Source of the DNA: Aquarana catesbeiana | Lineage: Eukaryota > Chordata > Amphibia > Anura > Ranidae | Reading direction: 5' to 3' | DNA length: 64,000 nt | NCBI RefSeq assembly: GCF_042186555.1 | Contig: NC_133333.1 | Coordinates: 63,049,628 to 63,113,627 of the forward strand | Part shown: positions 10,857 through 23,535 of the stretch, one piece after another | Position numbering within the stretch: the first letter of the stretch is position 1 | How the letters are laid out: each line of letters opens with the position of its first letter | The notes under the pieces: generated by a model | Seen by the model: only the letters and a program-made list of their open reading frames with translations | What the model was told of the DNA's origin: nothing | The model's database searches: none | Position numbers and translations under genes: made by a program

Positions 10857-12342
10857 GTTCCTAATTTTTACAGACAGTCTATTGACTGGAATGGTACCAG
10901 CTGATTGGAGAAAAGCCAACGTAGCACCAATATTTAAAAAGGGCCCAAAAAACATCCCTGGGAATTACAGACCAGTTAGCCTAACATCAATAGTATGTAA
11001 ACTCTTGGAGGGGATGATAAGGGACTATATACAAGATTTTAGTAATAAGAATGATATCATTAGCAGTAATCAGCATGGATTCATGAAGAATCGTTCTTGC
11101 CAAACCAATCTATTAACCTTCTATGAGGAGGTGAGTTGCCATCTAGATAAAGGAAGGCCCGTAGACGTGGTGTATCTGGATTTTGCAAAAGCATTTGACA
11201 CAGTTCCCCATAAACGTTTACTGTACAAAATAAGGTGCGTTGGCATGGACCATAGGGTGAGTACATGGATTGAAAACTGGCTACAAGGGCGTGTTCAGAG
11301 GGTGGTGATAAATGGGGAGTACTCAGAATGGTCAGGGGTGGGTAGTGGGGTCCCCCAGGGTTCTGTGCTGGGACCAATCCTATTTAATTTGTTCATAAAC
11401 GACCTGGAGGATGGGATAAACAGTTCCATCTCTGTATTTGCAGACGATACTAAGCTAAGCAGGGCAATAACTTCTCCGCAGGATGTGGAAATCTTGCAAA
11501 AAGACCTAAACAAATTACTGGGGTGGGCGACTACATGGCAAATGAGGTTCAATGTAGAAAAATGTAAAATAATGCATTTGGGTGTCAAAAATATGAATGC
11601 AATCTATACACTGGGGGGAGAACCTCTGGGGGAATCTAGGATGGAAAAGGACTTGGGGGTCCTAGTGGATGATGGCATGCAATGGCATGCAATGCCAAGC
11701 TGCTGCTAATAAAGCAAACAGAATATTGGCATGCATTAAAAGGGGGATCAACTGCAGAGATAAAACGATAATTCTCCCACTCTACAAGGCTCTGGTCCGG
11801 CCGCACCTGGAGTATGCTGTCCAGTTCTGGGCACCAGTCCTCAGGAGGGACGTACTGGAAATGGAGCGAGTACAAAGAAGGGCAACAAAGCTAATAAAGG
11901 GTCTGGAGGATCTTAGTTATGAGGAAAGGTTGCGAGCACTGAACTTATTCTCTCTGGAGAAGAGACGCTTGAGAGGGGATATGATTTCAATTTACAAATA
12001 CTGTACTGGTGACCCCACAATAGGGATAAAACTTTTTCGCAGAAGAGAGTTTAATAAGACTCGTGGCCACTCATTACAATTAGAAGAAAAGAGGTTTAAC
12101 CTTAAACTACGTAGAGGGTTCTTTACTGTAAGAGCGGCAAGGATGTGGAATTCCCTTCCACAGGCGGTGGTCTCAGCGGGGAGCATTGATAGCTTCAAGA
12201 AACTATTAGATAATCACCTGAATGACCGCAATATACAGGGATATGTAATGTAATACTGACACATAATCACACACATAGGTTGGACTTGATGGACTTGTGT
12301 CTTTTTTCAACCTCACCTACTATGTAACTATGTAACTATGTA
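10857..12342 (+). pseudogene. CR1 LINE, 5'-truncated, reverse transcriptase to 3' end
   Basis: The reading frame enters in the reverse transcriptase domain (VPADWRKANVAPIFKKG, NYRPVSLTS), continues through QHGF, LDFAKAFDTVPH and SGVPQGSVLGP, and retains the catalytic FADD box (about 11437-11448). After about 11690 the C-terminal domain continues in another frame (11669-12253) to the end RNIQGYVM. The cause of the shift is visible: GGCATGCAAT is duplicated in tandem near 11674-11693. The 3' end is CR1-like, with GGTTGGACTTGATGGAC and a tail of repeated ATGTAACT (about 12320-12342). The element is 5'-truncated and dead, and inserted into the Harbinger element. Confidence 0.9.
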
Positions 12343-13472
12343 ACACAGCATGCCAAAACCACATTAACCGCATGATCCACTTCTATATGCATTGCAGTCA
12401 GCAGTACACGCCATTTTGCGCTACAAATACCGAATGCGCACTCCGCCATCCTGCGTGCACGGCTCAGACGATAGTTGAATATACGCTTCTTGGCAGTAAG
12501 ACCATGCCTGGTGTAGGGCCTTAGGAGGTGGGTGGATAGGGCAAATGCCTCATCTCCTAGGACTACTAGGGGCAGATCCGGTCCAGCAGTACCAGGTAGA
12601 AGCCTTGCCTGTGGGACATTAAAGTCTCAATACTGCAGCCGCTGGCCCATCATGGAATTACGAAAAATTCTGGAATCTCCAGAACTGCCATAAGCACCAA
12701 CATCCACCACTATGAAGCGCATGTTTGCATCACTCAGTCCCAGTGGGACAATGGAGAAGTACTTCTTGTAATTAAAGTAGCGGGAACCTGAGTTTGGTGG
12801 CTTGATGAGCCTGATCTGCTTCCCGTCTAAGGCCCTGATACAATTTGGGAAGTTTGTCTTCTCCCAAAATTCCTCTGCAATCTCTTCCCACAGACTGGCT
12901 GTTGGTTCCGGCATTACTGTACTCTTAAGCTCCTCCCAAATGGCAGTACAGGTGTCATGTACAACAGTCGCCACTGTTGAAATTCCCATGAGGAACTGGT
13001 GATGAAGGGAGGTAAAACTCGCTCCAGTGGCAAGGTATCTGCAATACAAAATTGAGAAACATTCAGAAACTAGAAAAAAGTATGAAATATATATAGATGT
13101 AACTCACACACTATTGTCAATAATATAAACCTGCATGTGCATGAATGTAAGCATAAAGATATGGAAAACCTACCTTAGCGTCAGTAACAGCCACTCTTCC
13201 TCACTAATGCATCTTCTCATGTTGGTCCTGTGTCTGGTAAGGCGTCCTCGAACAAGTCCCAACAATTCATCAAAACTTGCCACCGACATCCTCGTATAGT
13301 TGTAGAACTTGTCCTGATGAGTTCTCAGTTCGCCATACATGAGGGCAAAGTAGCCGATCGAAAGACACTGCAAGGTTAAAGGGTGCACCCAGTAACCACG
13401 GGGACATCTCCTGCGCTCGATCGCTCTTCTCCTCTTCATTCTCATCAACAGCAATATGAGCATTGCCATCAA
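12343..13472 (-). pseudogene. Harbinger DDE transposase, truncated by CR1 insertion
   Basis: The gene reads on the minus strand from ATG at 13472. Exon 1 (13472-13174) ends at LLLTLR and is followed by a 135-bp intron with GTAGGT donor and TTGCAG acceptor (13173-13039). Exon 2 resumes at YLATGASFTSLHHQF and contains the helix-turn-helix region, then catalytic-type positions: D in RALDGKQI, D in VVDVGAYG and E in RMAECAFG. This is the order of the HARBI1/DDE_Tnp_4 family, which cuts and joins transposon ends. A TGA stop interrupts the frame at 12627-12629 just after GQRLQY, yet the family sequence continues in the same frame to 12343, where CR1 sequence begins. Two independent lesions make it a pseudogene. 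Confidence 0.85.
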
Positions 13473-13802
13473 ACTACCGATTCATGCATTCATCTTCAAA
13501 GATTTCAGCACAATCGACAGAACACTCCTCTCACTGCAAAACTCCAACACACACTCAGCCAGTATACAAAGAGACAGGAAATACATGATTTGAACTGCAG
13601 AGGACCGAAATGCATCATGGGTAGATTCAGGATCAAACAAAAACATTGGCTACTGCACCTAAACGCAACCGTGTGAAAACTCACGTAAACGCAAGTGATC
13701 ACATTGTACAAATGCAGCTGATCGCAGTGCCTGGAGTCTTGAATTTCACAGAAAAAAACATGCTTTTAACTGCGGCAGAATAGCCGTCCATGTGAAAGGC
13801 GC

Positions 13803-15090
13803 CTAAAGGTTTTCCCAGATCCTTCTGATTTTCACAGTACTGGGCATTGATTGCTAGCATTGATTCATTGATAGTTAACTAGCAGACACCCTAAGTTAAT
13901 CAGTCTCGTGGGGGTGTTTGTTGGCTATGTCTAGAAAGTAATAGAAGGGCTGAAACACTACTGGAGAAAATGCTGCTACTATTTCCCTCCAGTGCTGCTC
14001 ACAAATGCAAAAACATTGGATCACGTGGTCACAGGATCTCTGCCAAAGAGGAGGAAGCACCAGTCTGAACTGTAAAGAAACTATTAAGCATTTAGTCTGT
14101 GGTCTGTGGTCTTGTAGGTAGCAGTGTAGGGAACCTGGCTTAGCCTTGTTTCATGGTAAGGTAAATATGTCAGCCTTTCTTTTGCCCTTTATTTATTAAT
14201 TTCTAGACTACTGGCATCATTTTAAGTCTACTTTTGTGTATGTCTTTATTCATTTTATTTGGAAGATAATGTTGATTTTTATTTTATTTTACTCTGTAAC
14301 TACATATCTTTTTAGGCATGCCTAAATAAAGACACCAGATCTACACTCTGCATATTTTATTGGTACACCACATAAAAATGTCAGTTAAATGCAGGAATTA
14401 CGTTTATCTTGTTAATGCTGTGCATGTATAGCTACTACAACTAAACAGTGCTATTTAGAGGTTAAAAGTTCACCAGTTGCTTCTCAGAAAAAAGCTTCTC
14501 AGCTTGAATACAATTAGTAACTGTACCTGGTTTTCATTATGGTTTGGAGGGCTTTGTACCAAACCTTTTTACAATATTTCAAGATAATTTTAACTGTTTT
14601 ATTCCTTTAAATATAGTTCCATGGTGTTCCAACAAGTCAAAAAACAAACAAACACCAAAAAAACGAATTGCTATTATTAAAAGAATGCAAATAAATAAAC
14701 ACAACCACTGGATAATGGTCATACTGCTTTTATGTCAGTTGCACCGCTTACATACAGCTCGTATTAATGTGCTTGGAAAATATATTATATTTTTGTGTAA
14801 CTTAGTTCAGGTAAGTACTATACTATTTGGTTTGAACTTTAAAACCATATGGGGTATACTGTATTTGCCATTGTTGTTTTCAAGACCCAGTCAAAAAACA
14901 TGATTATTAGGTTCCCTTAAATCTGCTGGATGTTTAAATCAAACACAAGTTTTCTGAGGATAAAAATTACTCATTTAGTAGCTGCTTTCTAATACTTAAA
15001 ACCACTTTATTTTTAAAAAAATAAAAAAAAATATTGTGGGAAATAGACACAAAAAATCCATATTCATTAATATCCTATTTACATGTTATG
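13803..15090. other. No gene recognised
   Basis: AT-rich sequence without recognisable coding, RNA genes or clear terminal repeats. The open frame at 14544-14903 has no recognisable domain or codon pattern and I treat it as chance. Confidence 0.5.
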
Positions 15091-15356
15091 GCTAAAGCCT
15101 ACTACACACTACTAGTTTTTTTTTTGTTTGAACCCAGCGGGCTGAACGAAAGAAAACTGACAGCTCAAGAGGACCTGCTGTACTATCTGCCATCCGCTAT
15201 CAGCCACTGGCTGGGAGCGCTGAATGGGAGCTGATCGGCAGACCTTTTTTGGCCGAACGGCTGGCTTCTGTCAGATCGGCTGTAGTACACACAGTCCAAT
15301 TGTCATCCGGTTTCTATTGAGCCCGACATTTGGCCCGTGTGTACTAGGTTTAAGAG
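15091..15356. mobile_element. Short MITE-like element with imperfect terminal repeats
   Basis: The left end TAAAGCCTACTACACAC and the reversed right end TAAACCTAGTACACACG form imperfect inverted repeats about 265 bp apart, with GC-richer sequence between. No coding capacity. Boundaries and class are uncertain. Confidence 0.45.
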
Positions 15357-15469
15357 TTTCATGTTTTTTGTTTTTTTTCCGCTACCCTTTATGTTTGTTT
15401 ACAGTTTTTAATTTTTAATGGTAACCATAAAGCATCCAATTTTTTTGATTCCTATGATGTGCACATATT

Positions 15470-15860
15470 TTGGGGTTGATTTACTAAAGAAGAAGAATCT
15501 GTTCACTTAGCAATTTAAATGTACACTTTACAAAGTGCAAGTTCGCTTAGTAAACAAGGTGAAGCTGTGTTCACTTAAATACCCTATCATTTGCAAGGGA
15601 AAATTCTGTTCAGGTTCAGCAGGAAATGCAAGGGTAGAGTAATTGTGCCATCTGTGCCAGATCCTTTCACATTCTTGAAAGCTACCCCTGTGATTGTGAA
15701 TGGTACAGATAAAAAAGATTCATAATGCATAAGGGGAAGCTGACATGATAAGGTTGATTCACTAACGGAGTAGAGACCATTCACTTGGCAAAGTAAATGT
15801 TCAATTTGCAAACCTATTCTTCATTGAGCTTAGTAAATACGGCAAACACGTTTTACTTCA
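15470..15860. repeat. Interspersed repeat of the TTGATTTACTAAA type
   Basis: GGGTTGATTTACTAAAG at the left and GTTGATTCACTAACGGAG inside it, with repeated phrases around CACTTTACAAAGTGCAAG and GCTTAGTAAA, resemble the short TTTACTAAA repeats also seen at 24040-25110 and 35900-36095. Non-coding. Confidence 0.45.
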
Positions 15861-15997
15861 ATCAACCAATCATCTGCTTGAAAAAAAAAATCTAATTTTT
15901 AAAAATGTATATCACACATAAATAGCTGTCCAATTTGAACACATTTTCATCTTAAAAAAAAAACAAATTGAAGTATATGTTTTTATTATAATAAGAA

Positions 15998-16041
<44 letters not shown>
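15998..16041 (+). repeat. (AAT)n microsatellite
   Basis: An uninterrupted run of AAT triplets, about 14-15 units. Confidence 0.95.
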
Positions 16042-16044
<3 letters not shown>

Positions 16045-17209
16045 GTGTGCATTACATATTTAGCACCTTAATGGCAGAAAACAATCACACTTTTGTTTAG
16101 AAAAATATTTTTGCTTTTACTTACCATGGAGACTCAAAGATAAAAATAAGGAAACTGCCACACTGAAGAACCAACATTTTAAATGAACTGATTGCACCAC
16201 TGAACCAAGGAATAAAGGACAATGGTTAAAAAATAGCTCATTGAACTGGAGGAATTTTTATAGTGTAATTTGTTTTGTAAATATCCGTTTTCTTTATAGA
16301 AATTGTTTAAAAGAAATTTATATTCAAAACATTATTTGGAATTAATAGTTATTTGGGAATTATCCATTAGCACATAGAAATATGTTTAATATAATGTACA
16401 ACTGAATTGCATTGGTTGACCAATCTACTGTGGTGTAATCAAAGATGTTTGGGCATGATGACAGCATTATGTTGTAGGTAATATTGGATATTCAGAAATC
16501 CATGTATACTATCTGAGCAAGTTGTGATGAAAACTTCTATATTTAATGCTAGCTCTATAACAACCACACTGCAATAGCAACATTACTGGTGATTGATTCT
16601 CAACCCCATTCGGCTTGAGTGATCAAGAGAGGTAATTAGCTTTACGACCCTAGCTTGTGTCTGGTCTGGTATTGGCCATCTCCTCTCCCATATTCAGGTG
16701 TCTCAAATCAGACCCTATAATGACCAATTGAGAAATGCATGCCTGCTCAGTCTCCCTATAAATTGAAAGCAGCCTATGGGGTGGCACAGACAGGGGCAAG
16801 GTGCAGACACCATGGCTCTTTCCTGAGTGGTTCTGTCACGAGTGATGCACAGTTTCACCCCCGCAGTTTAACAAAAGCAGGATAACTACAGGTGGATGAA
16901 GATACAACAAGAACTCTGCTCCACTCTGCAAGACAACAAGCAAACCAGCATTTGACATTTATTTTATATCAAGTCAGATTCCCACTCTCTATCCACTAAC
17001 ATGCTCCTCATTCTCTTCCTTCTCTCATCTGTGTCTTCTATCCTCAAATTATCCTTACTCTACCCCTCCTCTCTACCCTGCAGCATGCACATATCACCCT
17101 CACTCCTACAGTCTCCCTACTACTTCACCCATCATCTCCTGCATTTGGGCACCCACATGCTGACATAAACACCAGGGCCACTAGACACGTGCACTCATGA
17201 ACATCCCAC

Positions 17210-17284
17210 TCCCATCTTGCCTTCCTCGCCCTCCTCCTTCTCCTAGTCTCAGGTGACATTTCTCCTAATCCTGGTCCGCCATTT
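17210..17284 (+). other. 2A-like motif behind a hydrophobic leader in L2 ORF2
   Basis: In one frame the sequence reads AFLALLLLLVSG followed by DISPNPGP and then P. The consensus for 2A ribosome-skipping peptides is D-V/I-E-x-N-P-G-P; here E is replaced by S. 2A-like motifs are known in CR1/L2-type non-LTR elements. There is no upstream ATG in frame; a TGA lies about 40 bases before the leader. Confidence 0.55.
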
Positions 17285-20140
17285 TCCAACTGCAAACCAC
17301 ATATCCAATGCCCATCCTCCTCTGGCAACCACCGCAATCCACTCAGTTTAATTTCTATCCCCCTGCTTCCTCAAAGCAGCCCACCTATCTCATGCGCTCT
17401 CTGGAATGCCCGCTCCATCTGTAACAAGCTAACATCTGTACATGACCTCTTCATCTCTCATGGCTTTAACATACTCGCCATAACTGAAACCTGGCTTCAA
17501 AATTTTGACTCAGCTTCTGCTGCCCTCTCCCAAGGTGGCCTCCATTGGACTCACTCCCCCAGACCCAACAGACAGATAGGAGGTGGAGTTGGATTCCTTC
17601 TATCCCCACAAAGCACATTCCAAGTCCTTCCTATCCCTCCCTCTCTATCCCTCTCTTCTTTCGAGATGCACTGTATTAGTCTGTTTTCTCCTATTTCTCT
17701 TAGGATTGCAGCAATTTATCGGCCTCCTGGACCGGTATCGCGCTTTCTTGATGACTTTGTGCTGCCTGGCTACCCTACTTTCTCGCCTCTGAAATACCCA
17801 CGATTCTTGGTGACTTCAACATTCCTGTCAATGTTAACAGCCCAACTACAGCTAAACTTCTTGACTTAATGTCATCTTTTGACCTAACCCAATGGACACA
17901 TACTTCCACTCACTCTAATGGTAATACCCTTGACCTTGTATTATCCCATCTCTGCAACCCTGGCAACCTCACAAACACCCCCTTTCCTCTCTCTGAACAC
18001 AACCTCATTAGTTTCACTGTATCCTTGCCTCCAACCACCAAGCAGCAAACAATTACTTGTAGGAAACTTCGCTAATTTAAACCTTCTCTTCTCTATTCTG
18101 CTGCTGACCAGTGACCACCTATATGACATAATCTCTCCCCTGTCGTATCATGACCTGGCCACCTCTGTCTACAACAGTTCACTCTCAGTTCACTCTCATC
18201 ATCACTAGATGCACTTGCTCCCCTAACCACACGCAGAATCAGGCCCCGACCGTTACAACCCTGGCAAACTGACAACACTAGAAATCTCAAGAGACATTGC
18301 AGTGCTCTTGAAAGACTGTGGCGTAAAACCAAATGCCTGCAAAACCTCACCCTATATAAATCTGCCCTTCTAAAATAAAATTCCTGCCTCCATGCTGCCA
18401 AACAAGCCTACTTTGTCTCTCTTATTAATACTTTGTCATCCAGTCCCCGTCAGCTCTTCTCAACCTTTAACTCTCTGCTTTGTCCCCCACCCCCTCTACC
18501 CACTAACTCACTCACTGCCCGAGAGATTGCTAATCACTTCAAAGACAAGATTGATGCAATTCGCGAGGACCTCCACTGTGCGTACATCTTCCCTACCCAA
18601 CTCACCTTGCCTAACAGCACATTGAACACTCTCCTCTTTTGAATTGGCTACTACTGAAGCGGTTACAAAACTTTTCTCAGATGCCCACCTAACCAATTTT
18701 CCCTTGGATCTTGTTCCCTCCCAACTACTACGGTCACCCTCTTCTTCTATCCTATGCTCCCTCATTCACATCTTCAATCTCTCCCTCTCTAGTGGCACCT
18801 TCCCCTCCCCTCTAAAACATGCGCAGATCACTCCCATACTTAAAAAGCCCTCACTGGACCCCACCAACCTGAACAACTTAAGACCCATCTCATTGCTCCC
18901 ATTCACCTCTAAACTTCTAGAACATTTAGTCTACAACCATCTTAGCTCCTACCTCAGTGAAAATAACCTTCTTGTCCCCTTACAGTCTGGCTTTCGCTCG
19001 CAGCACTCCACGGAAACTGCCTTACTAAAACCCACTAACAATTTACTAACTGCTAAAACCAACAGCCAGTACTCCATACTCCTACTACTTGACCTCTCTG
19101 TGGCCTTTGATACTGTTGACCACCAACTCCTTCTCAATAAACTACATTCCCTTGGCCTCCAAGATTCTTCTCTATCCTGGTTCTCTGCCTATCTATCACA
19201 GCGCTCCTTCAGTGTCACCTACAACTCTGTCTCCTCCTCTCCATTGCCCCTTTCTGTGGCGGTCCCCCAAGGCTTTGTTCTTGGACCCCTTCTCTTCTCT
19301 ATCTACACCTCCTCCCTTGGTCACTTGATAACCGCCCACAGCTTCAAATACCACTTATATGCCAATGACACCCAAATCTATCTGTCTACTCCTCACCTCA
19401 CTCCTTCAGTCTCCGCTCGTATTACTAACTTACTAACTGACATATCAGCATGGATGTCGCACCACTTCCTTAAAATAAATCTCTCTAAAACTGAGCTATT
19501 AATATTAATATTCCCCCCCACCTGTGCCCCCCCTCCATGACTTTTCCATCAAAATCAACAATGCAACTATCAGTCCCTCCCCAAACGCCAGGGTACTAGG
19601 TACCAGCCCTAAGTCCAATCGTAAGCAAAAGTTTGTAGAATTCACCTACGTAACATCTCTAAAATTGGCCCCTTTTTAACAAATGAAACCACCAAGCTCC
19701 TCAATCATTCCCTTGTTAGCTTTCGCCTCGACTATTGCAACTTCCTTCTCATTGGCCTGCTTCTCCATAGGCTATCACCTCTTTAGTCCATCATGAATGC
19801 TGCTGCCAGACTTATCCACCTTACCAACCGCTCAGTGTCTGCCAACCCTCTCCTCCAATCCCTACACTGGCTCCCAATCACCCAGCAAATTAAATTAAAA
19901 ATACTAACCACAACATACAAAGCCATTCACAACTCCGCTCCGAGCTACATCACCAATCTTGTCTCCAAATAACTCCCAAATCGTCCTCTCCACTCTTCTC
20001 AAGACCTCCTACTCTCAAGCTTTCTCGTCTCCTCCTCCCATGCCCATCTCCAGGATTTCTCCAGAGCCTCTCCCATCCTCTGGAACTCACTACCTCCACC
20101 TGTCCGGCTATCCCCTACTCTTGCTACCTTCAGGCGATCC
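17213..20140 (+). pseudogene. L2 ORF2: endonuclease and reverse transcriptase, broken
   Basis: The N-terminal part contains a leucine-rich run and a 2A-like motif, then an apurinic endonuclease domain (ALWNARSICNKL at about 17398, LAITETWL at about 17475). The frame shifts several times between 17600 and 18650. The longest open piece (18644-19540) is the reverse transcriptase, with NLRPISLLPFTSKLLE, SGFRSQHSTETALL, LLLDLSVAFDTVDHQLL and VPQGFVLGPLLF. The catalytic box reads YAND instead of YADD at about 19358-19369, which should abolish polymerisation. Downstream C-terminal remnants continue in mixed frames to about 20140. Family function is target-primed reverse transcription; this copy is dead. 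Confidence 0.85.
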
Positions 20141-20393
20141 CTGAAAACTCATCTCTTCAGGAAAGCCTATCACATCTCCAACTAATCTTCTACCACTTCC
20201 ATCAACTCATTCCTCACAGTTACAACCTTTGTACCACCTGCCCCACCCTATTAGATTGTAAGCTCTTCTGAGCAGGGCCCTCTAAATCCTTTTTTATTTT
20301 ATTGTATTATAACTGTATTGTCTCCTTTTTATATTGTAAAGCTCTGCGTAAACTGTTGGCGCTATATAAATCCTGTATAATAATAATAATAAC

Positions 20394-23070
20394 AAACTGA
20401 AGGTTTTGTCTATCAGATTTAACTAGAGTTCTTTAAAAAGTTCATAGCGGCCAAGTACGCAGAATGTTAGCTTCAATCACTTCTTCAGTGTTGGATGTTG
20501 AAGACTGACTGCCAGCTACCTCTAAGTCTTCCCAGCTTCATCCCACTCTTTTGCCTCAAGCTCTTCAAGGTTTGAACAGCTGTGAAAGAGGGTTTCTCTG
20601 TCACAACAAAGCCCCCCTTCCCTTCCCCCCACAGACTGACTGTGTAATGGAGCTTGCTGATGCATAAGGCATTGGAGAAAGCTAATGAAGCCTACCCCCC
20701 TACCTCCACCCTACCATTCAGCAGATGGAAGGGGAGGAAGGGAAGCGAAGCAGGTGGATGGCGGATGGAGAATGCAGCTATGCAGTCAAAAGCCCCAAAA
20801 TAAAAGGCCTGGTGGTGCTGAACTGGCTAGTCTGGGCATATATAATTACACATGTATCACAAGAAAGATGAGGCTTAAGTAGAAACATTAGCCATCATCA
20901 TCTATAAAACCCACCTGTTTCCAGTATTATTCTTTATATAGTGTTACCAGTCAGTGCTGAACTGTGCACAGAGTACAATGGTAGCTCAATGATTCACAGC
21001 TGAATAAAACCTACTGCTCTATTACTGGTACCCGAGAAACATGTAAAGGTTTGAGTGACTGCAGATAAGGAACATTTGGCCTACTTGTACCCTTCCAATG
21101 TACTATTAAGCTTCTGTCATCCCAGCAGCAACTTACAGATAGGCAACTATAAAATAGATGCTGAAAAAAAACCAGCCAAAACACATTTAATTAAATCCAA
21201 GAAAAAAAACAAAGACCAAATGACCTTTACCACAACCTTTTTTTTGCTACTGTACAGCACACACATAAATTGTAAAGCACTATAAACCACAATGGTATTT
21301 TGGCCCAGACAAAGTCTGCCTTTCATGCAAAACAGTGTTCTGTCATTTTAAAATGACCATTTTGAAAATTAAATTGTTCATAATCGTGTAGTTACAGTAT
21401 GATGAGATGTGGTTTGAATCTGAGTTTTTTTTTTACTATAATATAAAAACACGCATTATGACAATAGTTTAAAAAAAACTTGAAATGCCACAAAATAAGC
21501 AAGTCAACCTTGTAAAATACGTTTTGGAATGAATATCATCCTGGACACAAAAAAAAAACAAGTTTTCAATCATTTTTACAGTCATAGGAACATGCACTAG
21601 TTTTGTCCAACATTTTGAAGATTCAGGATATATGGGGAAATGTTGATTTCAAGCTTGCTTTCCCAGATAAAGGAAATAATTTTTTTTTTTACTGCTATTG
21701 CCAACTTTATTTTTCCCCTCCTTCCATGATGCCTAATTTTGTATTGTATTGTAAATCCAGTTGCTCTTTTTTCATTTAAAGGACTGTTACATAAACATGA
21801 GGCTTATGTATTAAAAATTAAATTTTTACTGTGTCCCGGTAAACCTGGGTTGACATCTCTTCATGTGTAGTATTTTCCTGCAAATTATTGTGTAAGTATA
21901 GGTACCCTGTCTAGAATAATACATTTTTCTGTTAAAAAAAATAATTTCATTATGCCAGAATTGATAGGTGAGATAAGATATGGTAAGATAAGCAATGCTT
22001 TTTAGGTAGAAATGTAAAAGTTCACATAGACATAAGCAAAAGGTTCATCCTCTCACACCTTTGTTTGCTTTGGTCCAGAGGAAGATGACAAACAATTTTG
22101 ACAAACAGGAAGCAAAAATTATTTCTTCCATGTACCTCTGATGTCCGCATGTATTTTGTACTGTTCTTATGATAAAAAAAGTTTATACTAGTCCTAAATA
22201 CATTTGTTTGTGTTAAGTAGGTTATCTACTATGTTATCTAAACATATTTTCTCCAAAATGAACATACCTAATTTTTCTAATCTCTTAATTTGCCTAACAA
22301 ATTTATACAAATATTGTATTTTCTTATTAGTATTGTATCATTTTCAGCGTAAATTTTTTTTTTCTCAACTAATATTCTGAAAGAGACCTGCGCCTGGAAG
22401 TGATGTGTTTTAATTTTTTTTAAGTTTCCTTTTAAATTAATCTTATTTATAGTTAAACATGAAAGATTATTGAGCAGCGTGACCACTGAGTGACCTCCAT
22501 TTCTATCATCCATAGTGTCTGTCATTTTTATATTTGTCTGCTGGTGCATAATGAATTCATTGGACTGATAAATTGGTGTCGTAATGTTCAATTTTTAGTG
22601 GGCTTTTCTTTACAAAGATTAAATTGATAGCGAGTAGAAGCCAACTCTTACAATTTACTTTGGCGCTTGCAGTTACCTCTCTACATTGTGCCAAATGCTA
22701 CTTTTTAAGGGAAGACAATGCAAAAGAATAATCTTTGGCTATAGCCTATTATAGCTCATTGTGTGAACAGGAGAGACAGAAGATGAGTTCCCCAATGAAA
22801 AGAAAGGGTAAGCAACTTCTGGTGTAGACAGATGGTAAAGATTTATGTGTTCTTATAATATAAAGGTAGTATGTGAGCTTTGTTAAAGCAGTTTTAAACT
22901 CAAAAGCAAACATTTATTATATTGCAGCTTACCAATTCTTAGGCTTTCTTTCTTATATTTTCATCTGGTGAGTAAGCCAGCAAGTCTGTTGTTTTACAAA
23001 AGCACAAGCACTCCAGCAGAACGTATCAATTTACATGGATGAGACAAACTATTTAGCACTGGCAGGGGTG
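20394..23070. other. No gene recognised
   Basis: AT-rich sequence with poly-A and poly-T runs. No open frame here shows domain motifs or a coding composition, and I see no clear terminal repeats. Confidence 0.5.
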
Positions 23071-23535
23071 CTTAAAGTGGGATTCTGGACAGTTAAAATT
23101 TTTTTTTAAAGTCAGCAGCTACAAACACTGTAGCTGCTGACTTTAAATAAGTAGACTTACCTGTCCTGGGTGCCCGTGATGTCAGCCGCCCGAGGCCGAC
23201 CCGTCCCTCGGCTCTCGGGTCCCGCCACCACCATCCTAGGTAAAGGAAACAGGCAGTGGAGCCTTGCGGCTTCACTGCCAGTTTCCTACTGCAGCGATCT
23301 GTGAATGGCCCCGTGGTGTTCTGGGAACACACACAGTTCCCAGAAGACAACGGGGCCGCTCACCGAGGAGAAGAACACGCCGCAGAATAGGAAGAGGCAG
23401 ATTAGGAAGACTGCCTATCAACAAGGGTTTAGGTAAGTATAAAAATTTTTTTTTTTTCCAAATGTTTTTTTTAAATCTTTTTAGGAATTTTGGTGGCATT
23501 TTTTTTTCCAGGGTGGCCCTCTGCTTTAAAATGAT
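23070..23535. repeat. MITE-like repeat with TTAAAG ends
   Basis: The left end has CTTAAAGTGGGATTCTGG and the reversed right end has TTTAAAGCAGAGGGCCACC, with an internal hairpin AAAGTCAGCAGCTACA / TGTAGCTGCTGACTTT (23108-23144). The GC-rich centre gives a chance frame at 23264-23545. This resembles an abundant frog non-autonomous DNA element, but the assignment is from memory of pattern only. Confidence 0.45.

Larger units (their letters stand above)
9681..13802. mobile_element. Harbinger (PIF) DNA transposon, interrupted by CR1
   Basis: The left end reads GCCCCTTTCACACGGACGG and the right end, reversed, GCGCCTTTCACATGGACGG, giving diverged terminal inverted repeats. Between them are the two genes expected of an autonomous Harbinger: a MADF/Myb-like protein on the plus strand and a DDE transposase on the minus strand, converging. 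A CR1 LINE (about 10857-12342) sits between them and cuts off the transposase C-terminus. The left end directly abuts the LTR that ends at 9680. I could not confirm a 3-bp target duplication. Confidence 0.8.
16850..20393 (+). mobile_element. L2 LINE (CR1 superclade), nearly full ORF2, decayed
   Basis: The element runs from somewhere near 16850 to a tail of ATA repeats at about 20376-20393. The 3' end has the L2 hallmarks TTAGATTGTAAGCTCTTCTG and GGCGCTATATAAATCC. Endonuclease and reverse transcriptase domains follow in order. Several stops and shifts break the frame, so it cannot move by itself. The 5' boundary is not resolved. Confidence 0.8.
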
